From: Lachnospiraceae bacterium
Lineage (GTDB): Bacteria > Bacillota > Clostridia > Lachnospirales > Lachnospiraceae
NCBI GenBank assembly: GCA_022792295.1
Contig: JAAWAR010000085.1
Coordinates: 1-35,613, forward strand
Direction of reading: 5' to 3'
DNA: 35,613 nucleotides
In this document: piece after piece, positions 15,678 to 23,612 of the stretch
Layout: every line of letters begins with the position of its first letter
Position numbering within the stretch: the stretch's first letter is position 1
Position numbers and translations under genes: made by a program
The notes under the pieces: model-generated
Databases searched by the model: none
What the model was told of the DNA's origin: nothing
The model's input: only the letters and a program-made list of their open reading frames with translations

Positions 15678-15706
15678 ATTATCGCTGAATTTCGGCCAAA
15701 AGTCAA
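15678..15706 (-). promoter_or_regulatory. Promoter of the Tad pilus operon
   Basis: Minus strand TTGACT (15706-15701), 17-bp spacer, GATAAT (15683-15678). It is the only strong minus-strand promoter upstream of the first Tad gene and predicts a leader of about 120 nt. Confidence 0.7.
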
Positions 15707-15801
15707 TTTCAAAAGTGTAAAAAAAGGGCCTCTATTTTCGTTAAAATGTCACAAATAAAATTTGGCGATTTTGCGCAAAGCGAGGGATTATGTACAAAGC
15801 G

Positions 15802-15830
15802 TTGACGAACTTCTGAAAAAATGTTAAAAT
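15802..15830 (+). promoter_or_regulatory. Promoter of the DUF2508-GH13-glgB-two-component operon
   Basis: TTGACG (15802-15807), 17-bp spacer, TAAAAT (15825-15830). The transcription start near 15837 gives a leader of about 115 nt before the ATG at 15952. Confidence 0.75.
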
Positions 15831-15951
15831 GTAACGGTTCAACTACCTATCGTTTTAAGAAACAAACTATTTGGGACTTCCAGAAAATGAATATCCTGGC
15901 AAATCCCTGGCGATACTACCACTAACCAGACTATAACAGGAGAGTGGGTGT

Positions 15952-16197
15952 ATGATTTTTTCTGACAATAAAAAAACCGTTTCACGAAAGGCACGCAGAG
16001 AACGCACAAGAGATACGGCAGAGCTGATGCAGCAGATCGAAATCAGCAAAACAGCAATACTTTCTGCCCAGAATCAGTTTGAACATGTCGTGGACCCGAC
16101 ATTGATCGACTGCTATATCTATGAGCTGAATGCGGCACAGCTCCGCTATCAGTTTCTTCTGCGCAGCTTAAAGAACCGGGAGATACGGGAGGTTTGA
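15952..16197 (+). CDS. DUF2508 (YaaL-like) family protein
   Basis: 81-residue soluble, strongly charged helical protein. The pattern Q.F...VDPTLIDCYIYELNAAQLRYQFLLRSLK in the second half matches the DUF2508/YaaL family, short proteins usually encoded near recR in bacilli. Their function is unknown. The ATG follows AGGAGAG at about 8 nt. It lies 6 nt upstream of the GH13 gene in the same operon, an unusual neighbourhood for this family and perhaps a hint of a regulatory or structural role in glycogen metabolism (inference). Confidence 0.75.
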   Translation: MIFSDNKKTVSRKARRERTRDTAELMQQIEISKTAILSAQNQFEHVVDPTLIDCYIYELNAAQLRYQFLLRSLKNREIREV

Positions 16198-16203
16198 CCT
16201 GAC

Positions 16204-17565
16204 ATGAGCATCTGGTACGAACAGGCAGTTTTTTATCATATTTATCCTCTTGGCCTTACGGGGGCTCCAAGGGAAAATCCTGTAAATGAGGAGACCAGCT
16301 CGGATTCGGCGCGTTTTGAAACCCTCATTTCTTGGATTCCTCATATGAAAGCGTTAAACTGCACCGCCGTCTACATCGGCCCGCTGTTTGATTCCTCGAC
16401 ACACGGATATGATACAAGGGATTTTCGTCTCATTGACAGACGGCTCGGGACCGGTGACGATTTTAAGCGCTTTGTCATGGACTGCCATGAAAGCGGTATC
16501 CGTGTCGTTGTGGACGGTGTATTCAATCATACCGGACGTGAATTTTTTGCGTTTCAGGACATCCAAAAAAATCGAGAGGCATCCCCCTACAAAGACTGGT
16601 ATAAAGGTGTGAATTTCGGATGGGCAAGCCCTCTTGGCGACCCCTTTGGGTATGATGCCTGGCAGGGACATTTTGAGCTCCCTTGCCTTAATCTCTGGAA
16701 TCCGGCCGTCCGGGAATATCTATTTGAAACTGTCCGTTTCTGGATCGAAGAATTTGACATCGACGGTATCCGCCTCGACTGCGCAAATGTTCTGGATTTT
16801 GGCTTCATGAAGGAACTTCGCGCGCGCACCGCGCCGATGAAAAAAGATTTCTGGCTCATGGGCGAGGTCATCCACGGGGAGTACGGCCGCTGGGTTAACC
16901 AGGAGATGCTTTACTCCGTGACAAATTATGAGCTCCATAAGGCCTTCTATTCCGCACACAACGATCACAATTATTTTGAGATCGCACACAACGTGCGCCG
17001 CCTGGAGGCGGTCGGCGGCCGTTTGTATACCTTTGTGGACAACCATGATGAAGACCGGATTGCCAGCAAATTAAACAACCCGGCCCATCTGTTCCCCGTC
17101 TATCAGCTTTTGTTCACGCTGCCGGGAATTCCTTCTATTTATTATGGAAGTGAATGGGGGATTGAAGGGAAGCGTTCTAAAACGTCGGATACCGTTTTAA
17201 GGCCCGCTCTGTCCTTAGAACATGACGCTGCAAAGGACTGCGCGCTGACAAAGCACATTGCGGCTCTTGCCGCTGTCCATAAAACGTATCCCGCGTTTCA
17301 CGGCGGCTCCTATCAGGAGCTTCTTCTAACCAACCGCCAGTATGCGTTTTTGCGCCAGGCAGACGGCTGTTTTCTTATCTCGGCGGTCAACAACGACGAT
17401 TCGCCTGCAGCCGCCCAGATCCCGGTTTCTTTCTTTCCGGGCACTGCATCTTATGCAAATAACCTGCTCGCTCCAGAGACTCCGGCGATTCCTGTTGAAA
17501 ACGGCAGACTTTCCGTCACGCTTCCGCCAAATGGCGGCGTAATCCTGAAATTGATGGAGGAATAA
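16204..17565 (+). CDS. GH13 alpha-amylase family glucan hydrolase
   Basis: 453-residue cytosolic (beta/alpha)8 glycoside hydrolase with no signal peptide. The GH13 motifs are complete: DGVFNH (104-109), GIRLDCAN (188-195, nucleophile Asp192), LMGEV (218-222, acid/base Glu221) and FVDNHDEDR (277-285, transition-state Asp282). The DWYKGVNFGWASPLGDPFGYDAWQGHFELPCLN stretch gives it the look of cyclomaltodextrinase or maltodextrin-type glucosidases. A short C-terminal beta domain (about 385-453) follows. It lacks the N-terminal dimerisation domain of neopullulanases. It stops 3 nt before glgB, so it probably trims short alpha-glucans made or released during glycogen turnover. The exact specificity is open. 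Confidence 0.88.
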   Translation: MSIWYEQAVFYHIYPLGLTGAPRENPVNEETSSDSARFETLISWIPHMKALNCTAVYIGPLFDSSTHGYDTRDFRLIDRRLGTGDDFKRFVMDCHESGIRVVVDGVFNHTGREFFAFQDIQKNREASPYKDWYKGVNFGWASPLGDPFGYDAWQGHFELPCLNLWNPAVREYLFETVRFWIEEFDIDGIRLDCANVLDFGFMKELRARTAPMKKDFWLMGEVIHGEYGRWVNQEMLYSVTNYELHKAFYSAHNDHNYFEIAHNVRRLEAVGGRLYTFVDNHDEDRIASKLNNPAHLFPVYQLLFTLPGIPSIYYGSEWGIEGKRSKTSDTVLRPALSLEHDAAKDCALTKHIAALAAVHKTYPAFHGGSYQELLLTNRQYAFLRQADGCFLISAVNNDDSPAAAQIPVSFFPGTASYANNLLAPETPAIPVENGRLSVTLPPNGGVILKLMEE

Positions 17566-17568
17566 GCA

Positions 17569-19509
17569 ATGGCTAAAACGGCTAAAAAAAATACGAAAGT
17601 CGAAAAAAAGCCTCAGGTCGGGATGGGTTTTATCTCCGAGCTCGACCGCTACCTGTTCGGGCAGGGTACCCATTACAAGATTTTTGAAAAGCTCGGTGCT
17701 CATCCAAAAACCTATAAGGGAAAGGCCGGAATGTATTTTGCCGTTTGGGCTCCTCACGCAAAGTCTGTCAGCGTAGTGGGAGATTTTAACGGCTGGGATA
17801 CTACCGTTACGCCGATGACGCCGTTGGCGGACTCCGGTATTTATGAAGCGTTTGTTTTTGGCCTTGGCACCGGCGAGCTCTATAAATTTGCGGTCACGAC
17901 ACAAAAGGGGGATTTACTTTATAAAGCAGATCCATACGCGTTTTCTGCCGAATTCCGCCCGGGAACGGCCTCTGTCACCACAGACATCACAGGCTTTGCA
18001 TGGAGTGACGGCGTCTGGATGGCAGAGCGCAGAAAGGCAGACCCCGCAAAGGCTCCGATGGCCATCTACGAAGTCCATCTTGGCTCCTGGAAAAAGAAAG
18101 ACCGGCCTGAAAAGGATGGGTACTATACATATAAGGAGGCCGCCCACGAGCTCGCGGATTATGTAAAAGCGATGGGCTATACGCACGTGGAGCTCATGGG
18201 GATCGCAGAGCATCCGTTTGACGGCTCCTGGGGCTACCAGGTAACTGGCTATTATGCCCCCACCTCCCGTTATGGTACTCCGAAAGAATTCATGTATTTC
18301 GTCAATTACCTCCACAAAAAAGGGATCGGTGTGCTCCTTGACTGGGTTCCGGCACACTTTCCGCGCGATGCCCACGGTTTGGCAGACTTTGACGGTGAAC
18401 CGCTCTACGAATACGCGGATCCGAGGAAAGGCGAGCATCCCGACTGGGGCACCAAAGTCTTTGATTTCGGAAAAAATGAGGTTAAAAATTTCCTGATCGC
18501 CAACGCCATGTACTGGGTGGAAAATTATCATGTGGATGGCCTGCGCGTTGACGCGGTCGCTTCCATGCTCTATCTCGACTATGGACGGAGTGAGGGAAAC
18601 TGGATCCCCAATGAATATGGGGAAAACAAAAACCTGGAAGCAATCGAATTCTTCCGCCATTTAAACAGTGTTCTCACCGGGCATCTGACCGGTGCGATTA
18701 TGATCGCTGAGGAGTCCACTGCGTGGCCGGGCGTCACAAAAGGACCAGAGACCGGCGGGCTGGGCTTTACCTTTAAATGGAATATGGGATGGATGCATGA
18801 TTTCCTCGAGTATATGAAGCTCGATCCCTACTTCCGCAAATTCAACCACAACAAGATGACTTTCGGCATCACATACGCTACGAGTGAACAGTATATTCTG
18901 ACCCTGTCGCATGACGAGGTTGTTCACCTGAAATGCTCCATGATTAATAAAATGCCGGGGTATCCGGAGGATAAATTTGCCAATCTGAAAGCCGGCTATA
19001 CCTTTATGATCGGTCATCCCGGAAAAAAGCTTTTGTTTATGGGGCAGGACTTCGGCCAATATCACGAGTGGGATGAAAAGACAGCCTTGGACTGGTATCT
19101 CGCAGAGGAGCCGTTCCATCAGGACCTGCAGGCATATTGCAGCGCTCTTTTACATCTTTATCGAAAATATCCGGCGCTCTGGTCTTTAGACAGTGATTTT
19201 GACGGCTTTTCCTGGATCAACGCAAACGATGGAGACCGGAGTATTTTCAGCTTTATCCGCCGCGATGAGACCGGAAAGAAAAACCTTTTGTTCATCATTA
19301 ACTTTACACCCATGGCACGGGAGGACTATCGTGTCGGCGTACCGAATCCGGGGGTCTATACGCTGCTCCTCGATCATCTGCATGGGCTTTACCGACGCGG
19401 CGACAGCGCCTTAAAAATTCGGGCAAGAAAGCAGGAATGTGACGGACAGCCCTATTCCTTTGCCTATCCGCTTCCGGCCTATGGTACCGCCGTTTTCCGT
19501 TTTAACTAA
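17569..19509 (+). CDS. glgB: 1,4-alpha-glucan branching enzyme
   Basis: 646-residue cytosolic GH13 branching enzyme that cuts alpha-1,4 chains and rejoins them as alpha-1,6 branches in glycogen. A basic N-terminal tail (1-20) precedes a CBM48 domain (about 35-145, with VWAPHAKSVSVVGDFNGWD). The catalytic barrel follows, with GLRVDAV (nucleophile Asp328), MIAEES (acid/base Glu381) and LSHDEVVH (Asp449). It ends in an all-beta C domain. It is the short, single-CBM48 form. GAGGAA precedes the ATG. It lies directly after the GH13 hydrolase and ahead of a two-component system in one operon; no glgA, glgC or glgP is in the window. Confidence 0.94.
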   Translation: MAKTAKKNTKVEKKPQVGMGFISELDRYLFGQGTHYKIFEKLGAHPKTYKGKAGMYFAVWAPHAKSVSVVGDFNGWDTTVTPMTPLADSGIYEAFVFGLGTGELYKFAVTTQKGDLLYKADPYAFSAEFRPGTASVTTDITGFAWSDGVWMAERRKADPAKAPMAIYEVHLGSWKKKDRPEKDGYYTYKEAAHELADYVKAMGYTHVELMGIAEHPFDGSWGYQVTGYYAPTSRYGTPKEFMYFVNYLHKKGIGVLLDWVPAHFPRDAHGLADFDGEPLYEYADPRKGEHPDWGTKVFDFGKNEVKNFLIANAMYWVENYHVDGLRVDAVASMLYLDYGRSEGNWIPNEYGENKNLEAIEFFRHLNSVLTGHLTGAIMIAEESTAWPGVTKGPETGGLGFTFKWNMGWMHDFLEYMKLDPYFRKFNHNKMTFGITYATSEQYILTLSHDEVVHLKCSMINKMPGYPEDKFANLKAGYTFMIGHPGKKLLFMGQDFGQYHEWDEKTALDWYLAEEPFHQDLQAYCSALLHLYRKYPALWSLDSDFDGFSWINANDGDRSIFSFIRRDETGKKNLLFIINFTPMAREDYRVGVPNPGVYTLLLDHLHGLYRRGDSALKIRARKQECDGQPYSFAYPLPAYGTAVFRFN

Positions 19510-19556
19510 AATCTGCAGACTGCGGCAGATTTTGGCAGATGCAAGGAGGAACGCAT

Positions 19557-20252
19557 ATGCAAACAATACTCGTCTGTGATGACGATAAACAAATTGTGGA
19601 AGCAATCAACATCTATCTGACCGGCGAAGGCTTTGAGGTAATCAAAGCCTTTGACGGTTATGAGGCCTTGGAGCTTTTAGAGACCCATGAGGTAAATCTG
19701 ATGATCGTTGACGTCATGATGCCCGGATTGGATGGAATCCGTACCACGCTCAAGGTGCGGGAGACCAGCAGCATCCCGATTATCATTCTTTCGGCAAAAT
19801 CCGAAGACACGGACAAGATTCTGGGCTTAAATATCGGTGCCGACGATTACATAACAAAGCCCTTTAACCCGTTGGAGCTGGTTGCACGCGTCAAATCGCA
19901 GCTCCGCCGCTATACGCAGCTCGGAAACTTAAACCAGCAGAGCAACTCGCAGATCTACAAATGCGGGGGCCTTTTGATCAACGATGAAAACAAGGAGGTC
20001 ACGGTGGACGGCGAGCCAATCAAGCTGACCCCGATCGAATACAACATTCTGCTCCTCCTTGTCAAGAATGCCGGCAAAGTCTTCTCCATTGACCAAATCT
20101 ATGAAAAAATCTGGAATGAAGATGCCATCGGCGCGGATAATACGGTTGCCGTCCACATCCGTCATATCCGTGAAAAAATCGAAATTAACCCCAAAGATCC
20201 CCGCTATCTGAAGGTGGTGTGGGGTGTCGGCTATAAGATCGAGAAACAGTAA
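19557..20252 (+). CDS. OmpR/VanR-type response regulator
   Basis: 231-residue DNA-binding response regulator. The receiver domain covers 1-115, with DDD at 8-10, the phospho-acceptor Asp52 in IVDVMMPGLDG and Lys101 in ITKPFNP. A winged-helix DNA-binding domain covers about 130-231 (LTPIEYNILLLLVKNAGKVFS, TVAVHIRHIREKIE, VVWGVGYKIE). The start at 19557 follows AAGGAGG by 7 nt; an ATG 18 nt earlier overlaps that site. The 47-nt gap after glgB has a short GCAGAT-based inverted repeat followed by TTTT that could act as a weak attenuator. Its stop is 11 nt before the kinase gene, so the two form a pair. Confidence 0.93.
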   Translation: MQTILVCDDDKQIVEAINIYLTGEGFEVIKAFDGYEALELLETHEVNLMIVDVMMPGLDGIRTTLKVRETSSIPIIILSAKSEDTDKILGLNIGADDYITKPFNPLELVARVKSQLRRYTQLGNLNQQSNSQIYKCGGLLINDENKEVTVDGEPIKLTPIEYNILLLLVKNAGKVFSIDQIYEKIWNEDAIGADNTVAVHIRHIREKIEINPKDPRYLKVVWGVGYKIEKQ

Positions 20253-20263
20253 GGAGAGCTTTC

Positions 20264-22558
20264 ATGAATCAAAATACGAAAACCTCGCTCCTGAAACGGC
20301 TCGTCGGCTTTTCTCACTTTTTCTTTGCCTGCATCGCGTTTACCGGAATCGGTTTCATGTACTTAAACGGGAACTATGGCAGAGGCATCTCCTGGGTGAA
20401 AGAGGAGGCCTTTGAACAATCTCCTGATTTTAACAAAAAGGTTCAGGGCGATATTACAAGCATTTTTGATTACATTCAATATCAGGAAATTTTTGAGACC
20501 AACGGTGAAGTGGATTATAATAAAGTCGTTCTGGAAACCTCCTCCGGCCCGGATGCCAGCGTATCCTATACGTTAAACGATATTATCCTTTATGCAAAGT
20601 CTCTGGGCTATTATCTCGACGAGGCCGACCACTATGCCCTAAAGGGGAGCCCTGAAAACCTGACAGAGGAAGACAAGGAACAGCTTTATGTCCTGTACCG
20701 CTGCTATCAGTCAGAGGAGGAATTGACCGGCCCGGATCAGTCCTTTGCCTCTCTGCCGGATTTAACATACGAAATCCTGCGGCGGTTTTCCTCCTATTAC
20801 TCCATCTATTCCCGGCTCATGTCGGACTTTACGAATTTTTATTTCCGTGTTGCCTTCTATTCAAACAACAATGCGATCTATGAGATCCATACGAATGCGC
20901 CAGAGATGAGCATTGACAGCATGATGGCACTCGGAAAATACGTATACTACGCCGGAGATTCCACGGATCTGGTCGTGCGGACGAATTTTGACTCCACCTT
21001 TCCAAGCATCCCGGCCATGATGGCAAAAAACAATCCGTATAACGGCAATCAGAATTATATTGTCATTGGGCTTGACACAAGCTATAAGGCAAACGATGAT
21101 TATGCCCAGGAGTTTCAGGACTACACAAGCTCCCGCCGCTCGTTTATCAACGGAATCTATTTGCTGGCGGTTGGGCTCACGGGCTGCTTTCTGACTTTGT
21201 GCTTCCTTTTGTTTGCTTCCGGCCACCAAAGCCTGGGGGATAAAACAATCTCTTTGTATCCGTTCGATAAGATCCGGACCGATTTTATGCTCCTTATCAT
21301 GGCATTTGTAACCTGGGTGTGCATCCGCTTTGCGGCGCCGTTTACCGCCAAGCTCACACATCTGGTCGTATCGGAAAACTACTGGATCCGCGCCAATCGG
21401 ATTATGACTTTCGCCTTCCTTTATTTCTGCGGCCTTCTGACCTTTTTCAGCCTTCTTCGCCGCTACAAGGCCGAAACGCTTTGGAAAAACAGTTTTTTAT
21501 ACGACCTGACGGAGGCGCTCTCCGAAAGCACCTTTAAATTCAGGCTGACCGTCGGCTTTGTTGTGTATTTAAGCGGTAATGTGTTTTTGATTACGCTGGC
21601 CGCATTTTTAATTCTGCAAAATGAGGAACAGGTGTTTCGCTCCGCCCCCTTTATTGCTACAATGGCCGCCTGGATTGTGGGTAATCTTCTGGTATTTTAT
21701 TACCTTTACTGCAATTCCGAGCAGACCGACAGGCTTCATGAGGCCATTGACCGCATTGCCTCCGGAGAAACCAGCTATAAGGTGGATACCACAAAGTTTT
21801 CAAGCCTGGAGGCAGGTCTCGCAGAAGGGCTAAACCGAATCAGCGACGGCCTAGAAACGGCTCTGGCCGAACAGGTCAAGGGAGAGCGGCTAAAAGCGGA
21901 TCTGATCACCAACGTGTCCCATGACATCAAAACACCGCTTACTTCTATCATTAATTATGTGGATCTTATCAAGCGCGAGCACATAGAGGATCCCAAAATC
22001 CAGAAATATCTTGAGGTACTGGATCAAAAGTCGCAGCGCCTAAAGACCCTGACGGAGGACTTAGTCGAAGCGTCAAAGGCCAGCTCCGGAAATATGAACC
22101 TGGAGATTACGGATATTGACATCGTCGAGCTGGTTCAGCAGACAAACGGTGAATTTGAAGAAAAGTATGCGCTGAAACGGCTCGAGCTTGTCAATACGCT
22201 GCCGAACGAGGTCATCATCATCGAAGCTGACGGCCGCAGACTGTGGCGTGTGCTGGAAAACCTCTATAATAACGCATTCAAATATGCCCTTGAAAACACA
22301 CGTGTCTATGTGGGAATCGAAGATCGCGGTTCGGAAGTTGCCTTCTCCATTAAAAATGTCTCTGCCTCTGCCTTAAATATCAGTCCGGATGAGCTGACCG
22401 AGCGTTTTGTCCGCGGCGACGTCTCCCGTACGACCGAGGGCAGCGGCTTGGGCCTCTCGATCGCCAAAGATCTCACGCAGCTGCAAGGCGGAAACTTTAA
22501 GCTTACGATTGACGGTGATCTGTTTAAGGCGGAAGTTCTGTTCCCGATTAAAAACTAA
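20264..22558 (+). CDS. Multi-pass sensor histidine kinase
   Basis: 764 residues. A membrane helix (about 14-34) precedes a large extracytoplasmic domain (about 36-292) with no recognisable fold. Five more helices follow (about 295-319, 340-360, 378-398, 427-451, 461-482), giving a 7TMR-like membrane unit. Next comes a HAMP-like linker (about 485-540), an HisKA domain with His553 in NVSHDIKTPLTS, and an HATPase domain with the N box (ENLYNNAFKY, about 665-674) and G box (GSGLGLSIAK, about 726-735). It pairs with the adjacent response regulator. GGAGAG precedes the ATG. The stimulus is unknown; the operon context suggests carbohydrate or envelope status. Confidence 0.93.
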   Translation: MNQNTKTSLLKRLVGFSHFFFACIAFTGIGFMYLNGNYGRGISWVKEEAFEQSPDFNKKVQGDITSIFDYIQYQEIFETNGEVDYNKVVLETSSGPDASVSYTLNDIILYAKSLGYYLDEADHYALKGSPENLTEEDKEQLYVLYRCYQSEEELTGPDQSFASLPDLTYEILRRFSSYYSIYSRLMSDFTNFYFRVAFYSNNNAIYEIHTNAPEMSIDSMMALGKYVYYAGDSTDLVVRTNFDSTFPSIPAMMAKNNPYNGNQNYIVIGLDTSYKANDDYAQEFQDYTSSRRSFINGIYLLAVGLTGCFLTLCFLLFASGHQSLGDKTISLYPFDKIRTDFMLLIMAFVTWVCIRFAAPFTAKLTHLVVSENYWIRANRIMTFAFLYFCGLLTFFSLLRRYKAETLWKNSFLYDLTEALSESTFKFRLTVGFVVYLSGNVFLITLAAFLILQNEEQVFRSAPFIATMAAWIVGNLLVFYYLYCNSEQTDRLHEAIDRIASGETSYKVDTTKFSSLEAGLAEGLNRISDGLETALAEQVKGERLKADLITNVSHDIKTPLTSIINYVDLIKREHIEDPKIQKYLEVLDQKSQRLKTLTEDLVEASKASSGNMNLEITDIDIVELVQQTNGEFEEKYALKRLELVNTLPNEVIIIEADGRRLWRVLENLYNNAFKYALENTRVYVGIEDRGSEVAFSIKNVSASALNISPDELTERFVRGDVSRTTEGSGLGLSIAKDLTQLQGGNFKLTIDGDLFKAEVLFPIKN

Positions 22559-22608
22559 AAACAGCAGGGACTCTGCATGATTCCGATGCAGAAGTCCCCG
22601 CTGTTTTT
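22557..22608. terminator. Strong bidirectional terminator
   Basis: Stem built from AAAAACAGC (22557-22565) with GCTGTTTTT (22600-22608), GGGACT (22567-22572) with AGTCCC (22593-22598), and CTGCAT (22573-22578) with ATGCAG (22586-22591), around a 7-nt loop. It begins inside the kinase stop codon. With A and T runs on both sides it serves the plus-strand glycogen operon and the minus-strand dehydrogenase operon. Confidence 0.93.
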
Positions 22609-22657
22609 GTTTTCCGCTGTACTTCCTCTATCCGCTTCTAAGCTGCAATGGTTTTTC

Positions 22658-23599
22658 TCAGACAACCTTTCCCACTACCTCTCCGTTTTCAAAGAAGCGA
22701 ATCAGGTTCTGCGCGGCGATCTCGGACACCTTTGTCGCCGCCTCTTTCGTCGCCGGCGCGTAATGCGGCGTTACCAAAACGTTCTCCATCGCAAACAGAG
22801 GACTCTTTGGATTTAACGGCTCCTCCTCGGTCACATCAAGCCCGGCTCCGGCAATTTTTCCTTCCTTCAATGCCTGGATCAGAGCCTCCTCATGAACGAC
22901 TGCCCCGCGGGCACAGTTGATGAGAAGCGCCGTGTCCTTCATTGCCTCAAATTCCTTCTCACCCACACAGTGAAACGTCTCGTCGGACAGATAACAGTGA
23001 ATGCTTACAAAATCTGCCTGCCGGAAGACCTGCTCTCTCTCGGAAAGCAGCTCAACACCCTCTGGTACTTCTGCCAGATAGGGATCATAAGCGATAACCC
23101 GCATTCCGAAGCCGTTTTTCGCCATGGCTGCCATTCTTCGGCCGATCTTTCCGCAGCCGATGATTCCCAGCGTTTTTCCGGTAAGCTCGACGCCCTCCCT
23201 GTAATTTTTGGCCGCAAAGCCGATTTTTTTATAGGCCTGCGTTACCGGAATCACGTTTTTCGCCAGACTCATCAGGAGGGCCATCGCATGCTCCGCCACG
23301 GAGAGTCCGTTTGCATCCGGCGCGGTTGTCACCGTGATTTTGAGCTCTTTCGCAGCCTCGAGGTCAAAATTATCGACACCGACACCGTGCTTGCTGATGA
23401 TCTTAAGATTTTTTGCATCTTCCATCAGCCCGCGTGTGATCGGACGTATGCGGACCAGCATTCCATCTGCGTTGTGCATTTTTTCTCTGAGTACATCCTC
23501 GTCGGCGTTCATCTCAAGCTCTACGACCTCATGCCCCGCCGCTTTTAGCATATGAATCCCACTGGGATGAATTTTTTCCGTAACCAATATGTTTGCCAT
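22658..23599 (-). CDS. D-2-hydroxyacid dehydrogenase (phosphoglycerate dehydrogenase family)
   Basis: 313-residue NAD-dependent D-isomer-specific 2-hydroxyacid dehydrogenase. The N-terminal catalytic part (KHGVGVDNFD at 70-79) is followed by the Rossmann GCGKIG (148-153) with Asp172 in YDPY, which favours NAD. The catalytic Arg231 (CARGAVV), a Glu near 258-260 (LDVTEEEPL) and His279 (TPHYA) are present. It lacks the C-terminal ACT/regulatory domains of full SerA, so it could reduce a 2-oxo acid or act on 3-phosphoglycerate. The start at 23599 puts AGGAGG 6 nt upstream; the ATG at 23605 would be too close. It is the last gene of the LysR-linked operon, 13 nt after an aminotransferase. Confidence 0.85.
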   Translation of the reverse strand: MANILVTEKIHPSGIHMLKAAGHEVVELEMNADEDVLREKMHNADGMLVRIRPITRGLMEDAKNLKIISKHGVGVDNFDLEAAKELKITVTTAPDANGLSVAEHAMALLMSLAKNVIPVTQAYKKIGFAAKNYREGVELTGKTLGIIGCGKIGRRMAAMAKNGFGMRVIAYDPYLAEVPEGVELLSEREQVFRQADFVSIHCYLSDETFHCVGEKEFEAMKDTALLINCARGAVVHEEALIQALKEGKIAGAGLDVTEEEPLNPKSPLFAMENVLVTPHYAPATKEAATKVSEIAAQNLIRFFENGEVVGKVV

Positions 23600-23612
23600 G
23601 TTCATCCTCCTG

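Larger units (their letters stand above)
15550..15951. other. Divergent control region between the Tad and glycogen operons
   Basis: About 400 bp of AT-rich sequence without a gene. It holds a minus-strand promoter (15678-15706) facing the Tad operon and a plus-strand promoter (15802-15830) facing the glycogen operon, leaving about 95 bp between them. The Tad leader (about 120 nt) carries a small perfect hairpin GCCCGA-A-TCGGGC (15603-15615). The glycogen leader is also about 115 nt. I looked for c-di-GMP and other riboswitch cores and recognised none. Confidence 0.6.

Noticed and set aside
15831-15951. c-di-GMP or other riboswitch in the glycogen operon leader
   Set aside because: No conserved core motif or expression-platform terminator could be recognised; the leader is simply AT-rich with a few short repeats.
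19510-19556. Full terminator between glgB and the response regulator
   Set aside because: The GCAGAT-based stem is short and followed by only four T; the kinase genes are more simply part of the same operon, with partial attenuation possible.
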